Assembly (NCBI GenBank): GCA_043228905.1
Contig: JBHGNT010000009.1
Span: 18,848,001-18,912,000 of the forward strand
Direction: 5' to 3'
Source of the DNA: Azolla caroliniana
Lineage: Eukaryota > Polypodiophyta
DNA length: 64,000 bases
The position numbers were made by a program, and so were the translations under genes. Shown here piece after piece: positions 1-9,800 of the stretch (positions within the stretch are counted from its first letter, which is position 1; every line of letters starts with the position of its first letter). The notes below the pieces were generated by a model. The model saw only the letters and a program-made list of their open reading frames with translations. It made no database searches and was not told the DNA's origin.

Positions 1-1979
1 CCGGTCCACACTCTCTGTGGCGTGTCTCCATCCAGGGGTACTGAGGGTGATCTATTTATCACATATGTCGCAGTCGACATTGCCTCAGCCCAAAACCCCT
101 TGGGTAATTTCGCATGCGCCAGCATACTCCGGACCCTCTCCATTATGGTCCGGTTCATCCTCTCGGCCAGCCCGTTCAGTTCCGGCGTCTTCGGCACAGT
201 AAACTCGAGCCGGATTCCCTTCGAGCGACAGTACTCCTCGAACTGCCCCCGGTATTCCCCTCCGTTATCCGCTCGTATCGCTTTCAGCTTCTTGCCGGAT
301 TCCCTTTCCACTCTAGCGTGGAGTTCTTTGAAGACGGACAATACTTGGTCCTTTGTCTTCAATGGTGCCGTCCACAGCTTCCGGCTGTGGTCATCAATGA
401 ATGTCACGAAGTACTGGGCTCCGCCATGTGACTTCGTTTCTACTTGACACACGTCAGTGTGCACCAACTCCAATGGTGCGCTACGTCTCGTCGGTGGTCT
501 TGAGCGGAAGGAGGTCCGGTTTTGCTTACCGGCCAGACAGTCGGTACACTTCCCCAGTTGTACATGCTTTACCGGTATCAGGTTGTCTTCGGCAAGCCTC
601 TTCATCCCCTTCTCGCTCATGTGGCACAGTCTCTTGTGCCACAGCTCACCAGCAGTGTCGGCTGCCACGTTCAGCTCCTCCGGACATAGCCGGGAATTCA
701 TCAGGTACAGTGTGTTGACCTTCCGGGCCCGAGCCACTATCAGGCTCCCTTTGTTGAACTTCATGACACCGTTCCGGATACTACCCGTGTAGCCTTCATC
801 GTCTAGCCTCCCGGCCGAAATCAGGTTCAATCGAACCTCCGGAACGTGTCGAACATCCTTTAGCAGCATCTTGCATCCGGTTGATGTCATCAGCCACACG
901 TCTCCTATGCCGGCAATCCGGCATGTACCTTCATTTCCCATCCGGACACAGCCGTGCTCACCGGCTGTGTAGGATGAGAAATATTTCTTCTCCGGGGTCA
1001 GGTGGAACGACGCTCCGGAATCGACCACCCAGGTCATCTCTTCACCGGCAAGGTTCAGCTCCGTCTCTTCGGTAATGAGCATTATCTCTTCTTCACTTGC
1101 CGCGAGTGCCGTCGTTCCTTTCCGGTCCTGCCCTCGCCGATCCGGACCTCTCCGGTCCGTGGATCCCCGGTATGCACCGTTTCTCTCCGGTGACTTCTTC
1201 GAATCGGTGTCGTCGGCTCCGTTGTCCTTTCGGTAATGCCGACAATTCTTCCGGAAGTGCCCCGGCTTCCCACAGTGGAAGCATGTGGGCCTTCCTCTTG
1301 ACTGCGACCGGGTCCCCGACTTCTCCCGTCTTTGCGGACTCCGGTTCCATTGTCTTCCCCGATCCGATTCGGTAAGCAGCATCTTCGGATCGGAAACCGG
1401 TTCTTTATCTCTCCGACGCGCTTCTTCGTTCAAAATGCTTGTCTTTACCGTTTGTAGAGACAAGTTATCTTCGGTGCAGGAGGTGCTGAGAGTCACCACC
1501 AAGTTCTCCCAGCTTTCCGGCAATGTACACATCAGAATGATGGCTTGCATTGCATCCTCCAACGGGAACTTGATCGCCGCAAGCTGGTTCACGAATCCCA
1601 TGAACGTGCTCACGTGTTCCACCATATTCTCGCCGTCCCGGTACTTGAGGTTCACTATCTTCCTCATCAGGGAGGTCCGGTTCAACGCATTCTTCCTCTC
1701 GTAGAGGCCCGACAGCTTCTTCCACATCTCATATGCGTTGGTGTCGTTCGCCACATGTTGTAGAACGCTTACATCGACATATTGCCGGATCGTCGCTACG
1801 GCTTTCTGGTTCAGGAGCTTCCACTCCGACTCTATTACCCCCTTGGGTATCTCGGCATTGTCGATCGGTTCATACAGGTCTCGGACGATGAGAAGGTCTT
1901 CCATCTTTATCTTCCAGTCGGCGTAGTTCTGTGAGTTCAACACCATCATGCCCGAAGGCCCACTACCGCCGCCTTCCAT
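1..1979 (-). CDS. copia gag-pol polyprotein, N-terminal ~660 residues (partial)
   Basis: Retrotransposon polyprotein that would be cut into capsid/nucleocapsid, protease, integrase and reverse transcriptase. The frame is open from the ATG at 1979 to the window edge. In order: UBN2-type gag (about residues 15-190), CCHC zinc knuckle starting at C233, aspartic protease with DSGAS at D320, GAG-pre-integrase zinc-binding region, then the integrase core to just past its catalytic Glu (AER motif near base 170). It is nearly collinear with the intact M protein. The start was chosen because it lies just inside the primer site and matches the M start. No frameshift or stop is visible in this part, so the element may be young. 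Plus-strand open frames over this stretch are antisense shadows. Confidence 0.93.
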   Translation of the reverse strand, partial: MEGGGSGPSGMMVLNSQNYADWKIKMEDLLIVRDLYEPIDNAEIPKGVIESEWKLLNQKAVATIRQYVDVSVLQHVANDTNAYEMWKKLSGLYERKNALNRTSLMRKIVNLKYRDGENMVEHVSTFMGFVNQLAAIKFPLEDAMQAIILMCTLPESWENLVVTLSTSCTEDNLSLQTVKTSILNEEARRRDKEPVSDPKMLLTESDRGRQWNRSPQRREKSGTRSQSRGRPTCFHCGKPGHFRKNCRHYRKDNGADDTDSKKSPERNGAYRGSTDRRGPDRRGQDRKGTTALAASEEEIMLITEETELNLAGEEMTWVVDSGASFHLTPEKKYFSSYTAGEHGCVRMGNEGTCRIAGIGDVWLMTSTGCKMLLKDVRHVPEVRLNLISAGRLDDEGYTGSIRNGVMKFNKGSLIVARARKVNTLYLMNSRLCPEELNVAADTAGELWHKRLCHMSEKGMKRLAEDNLIPVKHVQLGKCTDCLAGKQNRTSFRSRPPTRRSAPLELVHTDVCQVETKSHGGAQYFVTFIDDHSRKLWTAPLKTKDQVLSVFKELHARVERESGKKLKAIRADNGGEYRGQFEEYCRSKGIRLEFTVPKTPELNGLAERMNRTIMERVRSMLAHAKLPKGFWAEAMSTATYVINRSPSVPLDGDTPQRVWT

Positions 1980-1994
1980 TTTCTGTGTTACCGT

Positions 1995-2007
1995 CGCTCT
2001 GATACCA
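1995..2007 (-). other. primer binding site (tRNA-iMet) of copia A
   Basis: Reverse complement reads TGGTATCAGAGCG, complementary to the 3' end of plant initiator-Met tRNA, two bases inside the 5' LTR. Confidence 0.9.
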
Positions 2008-2009
2008 CT

Positions 2010-2623
2010 TGTTGAACACAGCTCCCGGTCACAACCGAGGAATAGGATCAACTCTCTGGAAACAGGAAATACAAAAAATGCACGAAGAAAACAGAGAGAA
2101 GAGTACACAGGATGTTTTACGTGGAAAACCCTAAATGGGAAAAACCACGGGAGTCCACGAACTCCAACTATCACTATGCGTAGGGAATGTACAATGGCGA
2201 GCTGCAAGGCGACGACCTTGAGCTCGCTGTCCTCGCCACAGGCGGCGGTAATACACAGAGGCAACGACCTCTTCGTCTCTCTCTCTCTCTCACTCTCTCT
2301 CGGCTGCTCTCACTCTCTACCTCTAAGTGAGAAACAAGAAAAATGAGCAACAACATAAATTGTTTGCCCTAAGTCATATTTATACACATATGACTTTCGG
2401 GCTATTTACAAATATAGCCTCAGGGGCCCTTGACAAACATATTCACAGATATGTCCCCGCATCCGGATCTCTCTCCGGGTACATCCGTCATCCGGCTCCG
2501 TAGCTAGGTACTCTTCATCCGGCTTCGTGCGGGGTACTCTTCATCCTCCGGTTCCGTAACCGCAACCGGGCTTGCCGTCATTCATCTCCGGACATCCCAT
2601 CCGGAGGGACCGAAATCCGAACA
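2010..2623 (-). repeat. 5' LTR of copia A
   Basis: 614 bp with TG...CA ends. It aligns to the LTRs of element M. Read on the minus strand it contains a TATAAATA box (2377-2384) inside a 26-bp imperfect palindrome (2371-2396) and a CT-rich tract near 2275-2300. Confidence 0.9.
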
Positions 2624-2759
2624 ATATCTCGTTGCGAAGCTCTACTCGAGGGCTTTCCAATGCTTATCTTTGTGCTCAATTCCGTTACTGATAGAGAGCG
2701 CAACAATAAAAACAAATTCGTTTCTTCTTCCCTTCTCCACTCTTGCGTTTTTTCCTCTC
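2624..2759. other. flanking DNA, no feature seen
   Basis: Short AT-rich stretch between the LTR of A and the LINE tail at 2776. It includes a pyrimidine-rich run near 2715-2760. I see no gene. Confidence 0.5.
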
Positions 2760-2775
2760 TCTCAGTTCCTAGGGA

Positions 2776-2909
2776 TTGTTTAAGTTCTATTTTTTACTTA
2801 ATTTTATTTTAGTTATGATGACTGGATAAATACTCTTTTGTTGTAAACCAATTGTCTCATGGGCCAAATTTGGCCTTAGAAGACGTTAATATATCTTTCT
2901 TTCTTTCTT
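2776..2909 (+). mobile_element. 5'-truncated LINE 3' end with (TTTC)n tail
   Basis: The stretch around 2855-2909 resembles the 3' end of the LINE ending near 13283 (same order: tctcat, then a gcc/gtc...attt motif, then gaagacg and aatat). It ends in a short TTTC repeat instead of poly(A). A 16-bp direct repeat, tctcagttcctaggga, lies at 2760-2775 and again at 2910-2925; this is the target duplication of the insertion. The piece is about 134 bp, a typical dead-on-arrival LINE copy. Confidence 0.8.
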
Positions 2910-2948
2910 TCTCAGTTCCTAGGGAGAGGTTGTTTGATAGACTTAAGA

Positions 2949-2952
<4 letters not shown>

Positions 2953-2999
<47 letters not shown>
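2953..2999. repeat. (TC)n microsatellite
   Basis: About 23 uninterrupted TC dinucleotides in the 5' leader of the LINE. Confidence 0.97.
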
Positions 3000-3001
<2 letters not shown>

Positions 3002-3053
3002 AAAGCTCTCTGTAAGTTCACTCTCGCCATCGTTTTCTATGTTCTATAGCTCG

Positions 3054-3082
3054 TTAGAAAGCTCTTTGAGAGAGCTTTCTAA
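3054..3082 (+). promoter_or_regulatory. 12-bp perfect hairpin in LINE 5' leader
   Basis: Arms 3054-3065 and 3071-3082 are perfectly complementary (12 bp) around a 5-nt loop. It sits about 180 bp before the LINE ORF1 start. A role in RNA structure is inferred only. Confidence 0.6.
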
Positions 3083-3264
3083 AGAATGTTCATTTAATGA
3101 ATTCCGTTACCGTGGCGAGAAGTTATGGGCATTTTCATCCGCAACCATCTTTGCCCCACGGTTCCTCAAACGGAAGGTAGATTTTGAAGTCCTAAATCGA
3201 GTGAAAGGTACATTCTCTATCCTTCCCTCTTTGTCTCTCTTTTCCCATAGGGTTTGTCCCTACA

Positions 3265-4134
3265 ATGGCAAATACTCGTAAAACCGCCGCAAAGTTCGGG
3301 GGTATGATTGATAATGACCCGAGATCACCAACAAATCTCGATTCTAATGCAATGGACAAAATGCTTATGAGTCACTTGATTTCTCTTCAAGAAACCATAA
3401 ACAAGCAAGGTGAAGAGATTAGGACATTAATGAAAGAGAATCCTAAGCTCCAAAGTGTTGTCATTGAGAATGAAAGTCTTAAACAAGTGGTTGCAAAACT
3501 TCAAGAAGAGATTCAAGAATGTAAAAGAGCTTCTTTTGAAACAAATGAGCACCTTAACAAGATTGAGTTAAAGGAAGCATTAAAAGAAGAAAAATTGGAC
3601 ACGATGAGGTGGGATGTAAGTGAGATGAAAAATGTATGTACAACGAAGTCATGGGCCGATGTATGTGGTGGGGATGTGCTATCAAACTCATCTAATATGC
3701 ATGTGATGCATCAAGAGAAGAATATAAAAAGCATAGATGTCTGAGAATTGAAAGAACGTGAACGACGATCAAAGAACATTGTCGTCCGTGGGATTAAAGA
3801 AGAGACTATGGAAACACCCGCATCCCTTGGAAAGGCCATTGGTGAATTTTTTAGCATGCATTATGGGATGTCAGATGTGAATGTATATGGGGCACACCGA
3901 GTTGGGAAACATGGTGTTACTCGCTCCAGAGAAAGGCCTATTGTATGCACAATGACAGATGATACAAAGCGACGGATCATACTCGAAAATAGTTGGGTAT
4001 ACCTCAAAGGTACACAATGCTTTGTGAGTGAAGATCGTACTATCTCACAACAAAATGCTCGCCGTAAAGCATATGAAGAAAGATTGAAAAACAAGGTTAA
4101 GGATGTGCCTAAAGATGGAAATGTAGGCAAATAG
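3265..4134 (+). pseudogene. LINE ORF1-type protein (coiled coil + RRM-like), one internal stop
   Basis: About 290 codons from the ATG at 3265. Residues 40-125 are rich in L, E and K in heptad-like spacing (coiled coil). The part after residue 160 begins ERRSKNIVVRGI and resembles the RNA-binding region of LINE ORF1 proteins, which bind element RNA as trimers. A single TGA at 3742-3744 interrupts the frame. The frame ends at TAG 4132-4134, and the endonuclease that follows is in the same frame, only 6 nt on. ORF1 and ORF2 may therefore once have been one continuous frame. Confidence 0.7.
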
Positions 4135-4140
4135 GGACAC

Positions 4141-6413
4141 GTGATCTATGAGACTAACCCACGCCTTTTACGACTATGCTTTTGGAATTGCAATGGATAC
4201 CCATGGAATGCGGGATTTGGCATAGAGGAGTTCACCGATGACTCGGATATCACACTTCTTGTTGAAACATGGGAGCATGATACTCGAAGGATTCAAGGTT
4301 TAGGAAACTATAATGTACACTCTTTGATATGGAAGAAAAATCCAAGACAAAGAAGAGGACAAGGAGGGGTGGCATGTTTGGTTAAAAAGGAAATAGAGAA
4401 ATATGTGTCAATCATAAAAAATGATGAAAATAAATGCTACATATGGCTCAAAATAGAAACACCTAATGATTTGCCCACTTTTGTAGTTGGATGTTACATT
4501 CCTCATCAAGATTCTAACTTTTATGCTTGTTTGGATAAAGATCAACCGTTTGCCAATCTAGAAGATGATATTGCTTATTTCAAATCCAAAGGGGAAGTTA
4601 TTGTCTTTGGTGACATGAATGCTCGTACAAGAAGTTTCCAACTTGATTCACAAGAATCTTTCATGCCACATATCTCAAGGATGCAAGAGGATATGCAAAT
4701 GTATAACCGCTCTTCTAGCGATGAAAAAGATCCGGACCAATTTGGGAAGTTACTCCTACAAATGTGCAATAGTACCGGATTGCTTATTGCAAATGGTATT
4801 TCCTTATGGCCCAACACTAATGGTTTTACATGTAGAAAACACAACGGAAATAGTGTGATTGACTATGTGCTACTTTCCGAAGGTATTTTGGATCGTATAC
4901 ATAAATTCTCACTTGGTGAATGGACACCGGAATCCGATCATAGGCCTTTATGTATTGATCTCAAATGTATGCATAGGTTTGATTGTGAGAAGGCTATTGA
5001 AGATAATAAACAACCGCACTTGAGCATGAACCTTAAGCAAACACCCATGTATTCCAAGATGGTTGAGGATATGTTACAAATGACAAAGATACAACATGGT
5101 GCCACACTAGAATGCAAATGGGAAGCTTTCAAGAAAGTCATTCTCTCATGTACAAACAAATGTTTTTCGACCAACCGCACATCTTGGAAATGCACCAAGA
5201 AACTTAGGAAAAAATGGTTTGATAAAGAATGTCGTGAAGCTCGAAAGTGCCTTATGGTTTTGGATGTAGTTAAGGATAAAGAGAATTACCAAAAGCAAGA
5301 GAAGAATATGGGAAGTTACTCAACAATTTATCCAAACGCAAGAGAAAGCACATGCATGTGATAATTTTGGGGAAATCTAAAGGGAAAACGTGTTGAGAGT
5401 TATGGTGACTTAACTCTTCACAACTTGTCTATGCATTGTAAGAATTTATATGAGTTATCTCTTGCCGGAAAGATGATGTGTTATGGTTCTCTTTCACATA
5501 TGCCTCCCTTCTTTACAATTGAAGATATATGCATAGGACTTAAGAAATTGGCCTCTCGAAAGGCAAGCGATCTTCAATGTATAAAGGCTGAAATGCTCAA
5601 ATGGATGGGAAAGGAAGCACATATATGGATACGTGATATGTTTAATGATGCATTGAAACATGGTATGCCGTATGATTGGACTACAAATTGGATCAAACCT
5701 TTACATAAAGGTGGAGATATAAATAATGTAAACAACTATTGAACCATCATGGTTGGCTCATTAATGGCAAAACTATTTGGATGTATAATGGAATCGAAGA
5801 TAAGTGTATGGGCTGAAAAATGTGGTAAGAGAGCTTATGGACAAGCTAGCTTTCGGAAACACCATAGCACCATTGATCACCTTATCACCCTTCGAGTATT
5901 AATGGAGGAAAGTCTCCTTAGAGGTAAAGGTTTATATTGTTGCTTTGTAGACTTCAAGAAAGCTTTTGATATGGTACCTCGTGAGCATCTTTGGAGGCGA
6001 ATGGAAGAACTTGAGGTGCCAAGTGAATATATGCTTGCAATTTCCCGAATTTATGAGAAGGTTATATGTTGTGTGCGCATGAGAGATAAACTTTCAAATT
6101 TTTTCAAAAGCACTATTGGTGTTAAACAAGGATGCCCACTCTCACCAACACTATTTGGTCTATGCATTGATGGATTGGAAGAAATGGTTACCAAGTTTGC
6201 AAAGGAAGAATGTTTTGAAGAATTTGCCATTGGGAATGTTGTGATTATGCTTTTGCTATATGTAGATGATGTAGTGCTCTTTGCAAATACTTTAGGAGAT
6301 GCACAAAAGCTTATGAAGGCATTGGAAATTTTTTGCATGCATACTAAATTAAGTGTCAATAGATCTAAAACAAAGATTATGCTTGTGAAGAGCCAAAAAA
6401 GAGATAAACCATG
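4141..6413 (+). pseudogene. LINE ORF2 part 1: endonuclease and reverse transcriptase fingers/palm
   Basis: Endonuclease/exonuclease/phosphatase-fold nuclease at the N-terminus: CFWNCNG start, VETWE, VFGDMNAR, DYVLLSE and SDHRPL, the usual order of catalytic residues (N, E, D-x-N, SDH). It nicks target DNA to prime reverse transcription. RT follows from about 5500: NNY-x-TIMVGS, FVDFKKAFD (about 5942-5970), GVKQGCPLSP, and the catalytic YVDD near 6260. Stops at 5361 and 5740-5742 (TGA where an Arg codon is expected) and a local frameshift near 5340-5365 break it. Copia B then interrupts it after base 6413. No ATG is seen at the start; translation presumably continued from ORF1. Confidence 0.85.
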
Positions 6414-6813
6414 TGTTGAGCTGTGAAAAGTAGCGTGCGGAAGCAAGTATGAAGACTGAACAGAAGGAAGGAAACATAGGTTTAATGGAGAGCTTGAGCT
6501 TACACGGTATACACGGGAGAGACAGAGAGAGTGAGAGAGAACACAAGAACTATATTCAACAATAATACTCAGTCTGTACATAAGACATGCTCAGTGAACA
6601 CTTTTATACAAGTCCTAGAAGGACTGACCGAAGTACTGACAGTACTTCAATGCTCATCAAGAGCTCCTACACTAACTCCCAAATATATTCCTCACGGAAT
6701 ATCTTTCCTAACGACCTCCCAGTTTACGCACTCGGCCTAACCGATCGGTCCCAACCGATCCGGTCCTCGGCTTCTTCAGCCGATCAGGCCGATGTTGAGC
6801 TTGTCTCTCAACA
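6414..6813 (-). repeat. 3' LTR of copia B
   Basis: 400 bp. Bases 6422-6813 match the 392-bp right LTR base for base apart from a few substitutions; 6414-6421 (tgttgagc) is an extra terminal piece that lies between the duplicated target and the shared LTR sequence. Confidence 0.9.
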
Positions 6814-6828
6814 CTCCCCCTCAAGCTC
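6814..6828 (-). other. polypurine tract of copia B
   Basis: On the minus strand a GAGCTTGAGGGGGAG tract directly before the 3' LTR, the expected plus-strand primer. Confidence 0.88.
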
Positions 6829-6855
6829 AACTTGAGGCTCTTTGGGATCCTCGGG

Positions 6856-9800
6856 CTAACAGCTTCGGTTCCTCCTGGCTTCATGCCTCGCTCGCGCTCC
6901 TCGACCTGTTCGACTCCGCGCGCTTCGACCCTTCCGGTCGGCTTGTCTACTCATGCGGCCCTTATAAGCTCTTCTGCTGTTGCGGTGTTGACGCTTCTCC
7001 TGCTGCCTTTTCTTTCGCTTGGGCCTCGGTTGATTCAGCGTATCTGAATCAAACATCCGAACCGACTCGGCTACTTCCGATCGGTTTTCGCTCTCGTCCG
7101 AGTTGGCTGTCTCCAACTCGTCTTCGGTCTTCTCGTCCTCGATTGCGTCATCTCCCCCATGCGTGGTTGGCATCGGCTCTCTCCTTCGGCTGCTCCCCTT
7201 CTGTCCGCTTTCGGACTTTTTTGTGGGTCCGCCCTCGGCTTCTTCAGCCGATCCGAACTCGAACTCGACAACCGAGTCAACCGACTCAGACTCAGTGTCG
7301 CGGTCTCCGTTCCTTTCCTGCTGCCTTGCTTGGTCATTCGGGACTGTTCTCCCCCTCAAGTATGGCACGTCGAGGTGACACAACCCGAGCGCACCTGAGA
7401 ATTGCCGCAACTTGTCCAGACCAAGCGGCTTTGTGAAGATGTCGGCTGTCTGCCGATCCGTCGGAACGTACTGAAGTTCGACTTCACCGAAAAGGACACG
7501 CTCACGGACGAAATGGTAGTGCACCTCAATGTGCTTGGTCCGTGCGTGAAAAACAGGGTTCTTCGCGAGCTGGATGCTGCTGAGGTTGTCACAGTAGATC
7601 GTCGTCGGATCTGACACCTCCACGTGCAGGTCCTTAAGTAGCCGCTTCAACCATATGGCTTCGCATGTCGCGACAGCCGCTCCTCGGTACTCAGCTTCGG
7701 TGCTCGACAGTGCAACTGTCGGTTGCTTCTTACTGCACCACGCGATCGCGGCACTTCCGAGGGAGAACGTGTATCCGGACGTGGATCGGCGATCGGCGGC
7801 GTTGCCAGCCCAATCAGCATCAGTGTAGTTGACTAACTGCACGGTTGCACCGGTCCGATATAGCAGTACACGGTCCTTAGTGCCGTTGACATACCGAAGT
7901 ATGCGTTGCGCACACTGAAGGTGCTCCTCGATAGGTCGCGCCATGAACTGATTGATCACCCTGAGCGGATAACTGAGGTCGGGTCGGGTGATGGTCAAGT
8001 ATATGAGGCTTTCGACAATTTGTCGGAACCTCGTCGGGTCGCATACCTTTCCCGTATCGAGACGAAGCTTGATGGTTCTGTCCAGAGGAGTCGAGACGGA
8101 CTTACAGTCGGCCATCCCGAGTTTGAAGAGCATACCCAACACGTAATGACGTTGGCTGATCAATATGCCTTCGAGGGTATGGATCACTTCGATCCCGAGG
8201 AAGTAATGAAGGTCTCCCAGATCCTTCATGTCGAACGATGCCGCAAGCTAGAGCTTCATGCGGTCGATTTCACCTAGGTCGGCGCCGGTGATGACCAAGT
8301 CATCAACATATAGTAAAATACTAACCGGTCCGAGTCGACCTTTCCGGATGAACAGGGAAGAGTCCGATTTTGACGTGATGAAGCCCATCCGACGCAATTG
8401 TTGCGTGATCTTCGCGTTCCAGGCATGTGGGGCTTGCTTCAGTCCGTAAAGGGACTTCTTTTATCGGCATACTACCGAGGAGTTCGTTCCAGAGTGAAAT
8501 CCGGGGGGTTGTACCATGTACACCTGTTCCTCAAGGTCACCTTGCAGGAACACATTCTTTACATCCATTTGATGTAAGTGCCACCCCTTGGCCGCGGCTA
8601 CTGCGAGCAAAACACGGACGATCGTCATTTTCGCGACCGGCGCAAACGTCTCATCGTAGTCGATGCCGTGTTTCTGCGCGTAGCCCTTTGCCACTAGCCG
8701 AGCCTTGTACCGGTTGACCGAGCCATCGGTGTTGTACTTGACCTTGTACACCCACCTACACCCGATCGGTTTTACCCCTCTTGGTGCGTCAACCAGGTCC
8801 CAGGTCCCGTTCTCCGCCAATGCGTCCATCTCTTCTTCCATCGCGGCACGCCAATTCGCGTCTTTAGCCGCTTCTGCGTAGCTCTCTGGCTCACGCACTT
8901 CCGCTACACGGGTCATGTACGCATAATGATGCGCCATGTACTCGTTGTATCCGAACCGCAAAATAGGATTCTTCTGGCGGGTAGATCGGCGTAATCTCAC
9001 ATTAGCCGATGTTGAGGCCTTCTCGGTCGACGCGGTCTTCACCTTTAAAGACCTGTCACCAGTTCCCTCGGAGTCGGACTCGCTTTGGTCTGACTCGTTC
9101 TTATCCGTGCCGGAATCTGACACCTTCTTCTTCCCTTTCTCTTTGCGCGTAAGCCGTCTCCTTAGCTTCCTGCACGGGGAATGCACGGCCGAGTCTCCAC
9201 TACTCGCCGGCTCTTCATCGGACTGATCGTACCGACTCAGTCGTCCAATCGGTCCACTTAAGTTGGGTGAAATCGGACTCTCTTCGCGGGTCTCGATTTC
9301 GGGTTCATCTCGAGGCATCTCGGCCTTGCTGACCTCATCGTCAGAACACGGATTGGACTCGGGGTTCGGAGTCGGGGGCTGGTACCAGGATGCGGACTCG
9401 TCAACCACAACGTCGCGGCTAACACACGCTTGTTTGGTGCGAGGGTTATAGCACTTATAACCCTTCTGTTCGTCCAAGTAACCGACCAAGATGCATTTCT
9501 CGGCCTTTGCGTCCAACTTCCTCCTTTTCTCCTTCGGTATATGCACATACGCAATGCTACCGAACACCCTCAAGTGTCGTAAGTTCGGCTTCGTTCCGAA
9601 GTATAGCTCGTGCGCCGACACCTTGTCTCCGATCCGGTTCTGGATGTATACCGCAGTCCTTACTGCCTCGGCCCAGTAGAACTTGGGCAAGCTCTTCTCC
9701 TCCAGCATTGCCCGTGCCGCTTCCACAACAGACCGATTCTCCCTCTCGGCCACGCCGTTCTGCTCCGGCGTGTATCTACAACTGAATTCGCGGCGAATTC

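Larger units (their letters stand above)
1..2623 (-). mobile_element. Ty1/copia retrotransposon A (5' part, runs off window)
   Basis: Minus-strand copia element. From right to left it has a 5' LTR (2010-2623), a tRNA-iMet primer site and an open gag-pol frame that reaches base 1. LTR and protein closely match element M (45248-50550). The 3' half (RT, RNase H, 3' LTR) lies outside the window, so no target duplication can be checked; the inner flank after 2623 is atatc. Confidence 0.93.

Noticed and set aside
22-1763. Long Ser/Pro/Arg-rich plus-strand frames over the first 2 kb
   Set aside because: They are antisense to the clear copia gag-pol frame and have no domain of their own.
2852-3281. 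Poly(Ser-Leu) frames near 2.9, 16.1 and 54.2 kb
   Set aside because: They are translations of CT microsatellites.
6409-6421. Longer target duplication (13 bp) for copia B
   Set aside because: Only ccatg is repeated on the right (12114-12118); the next eight bases are not part of the target, because the LINE frame reads through without them.
6856-8229. Separate 457-residue gene starting MKDLGDLHYFLG
   Set aside because: The start is an internal RT methionine; it is the downstream part of copia B gag-pol after a stop codon.
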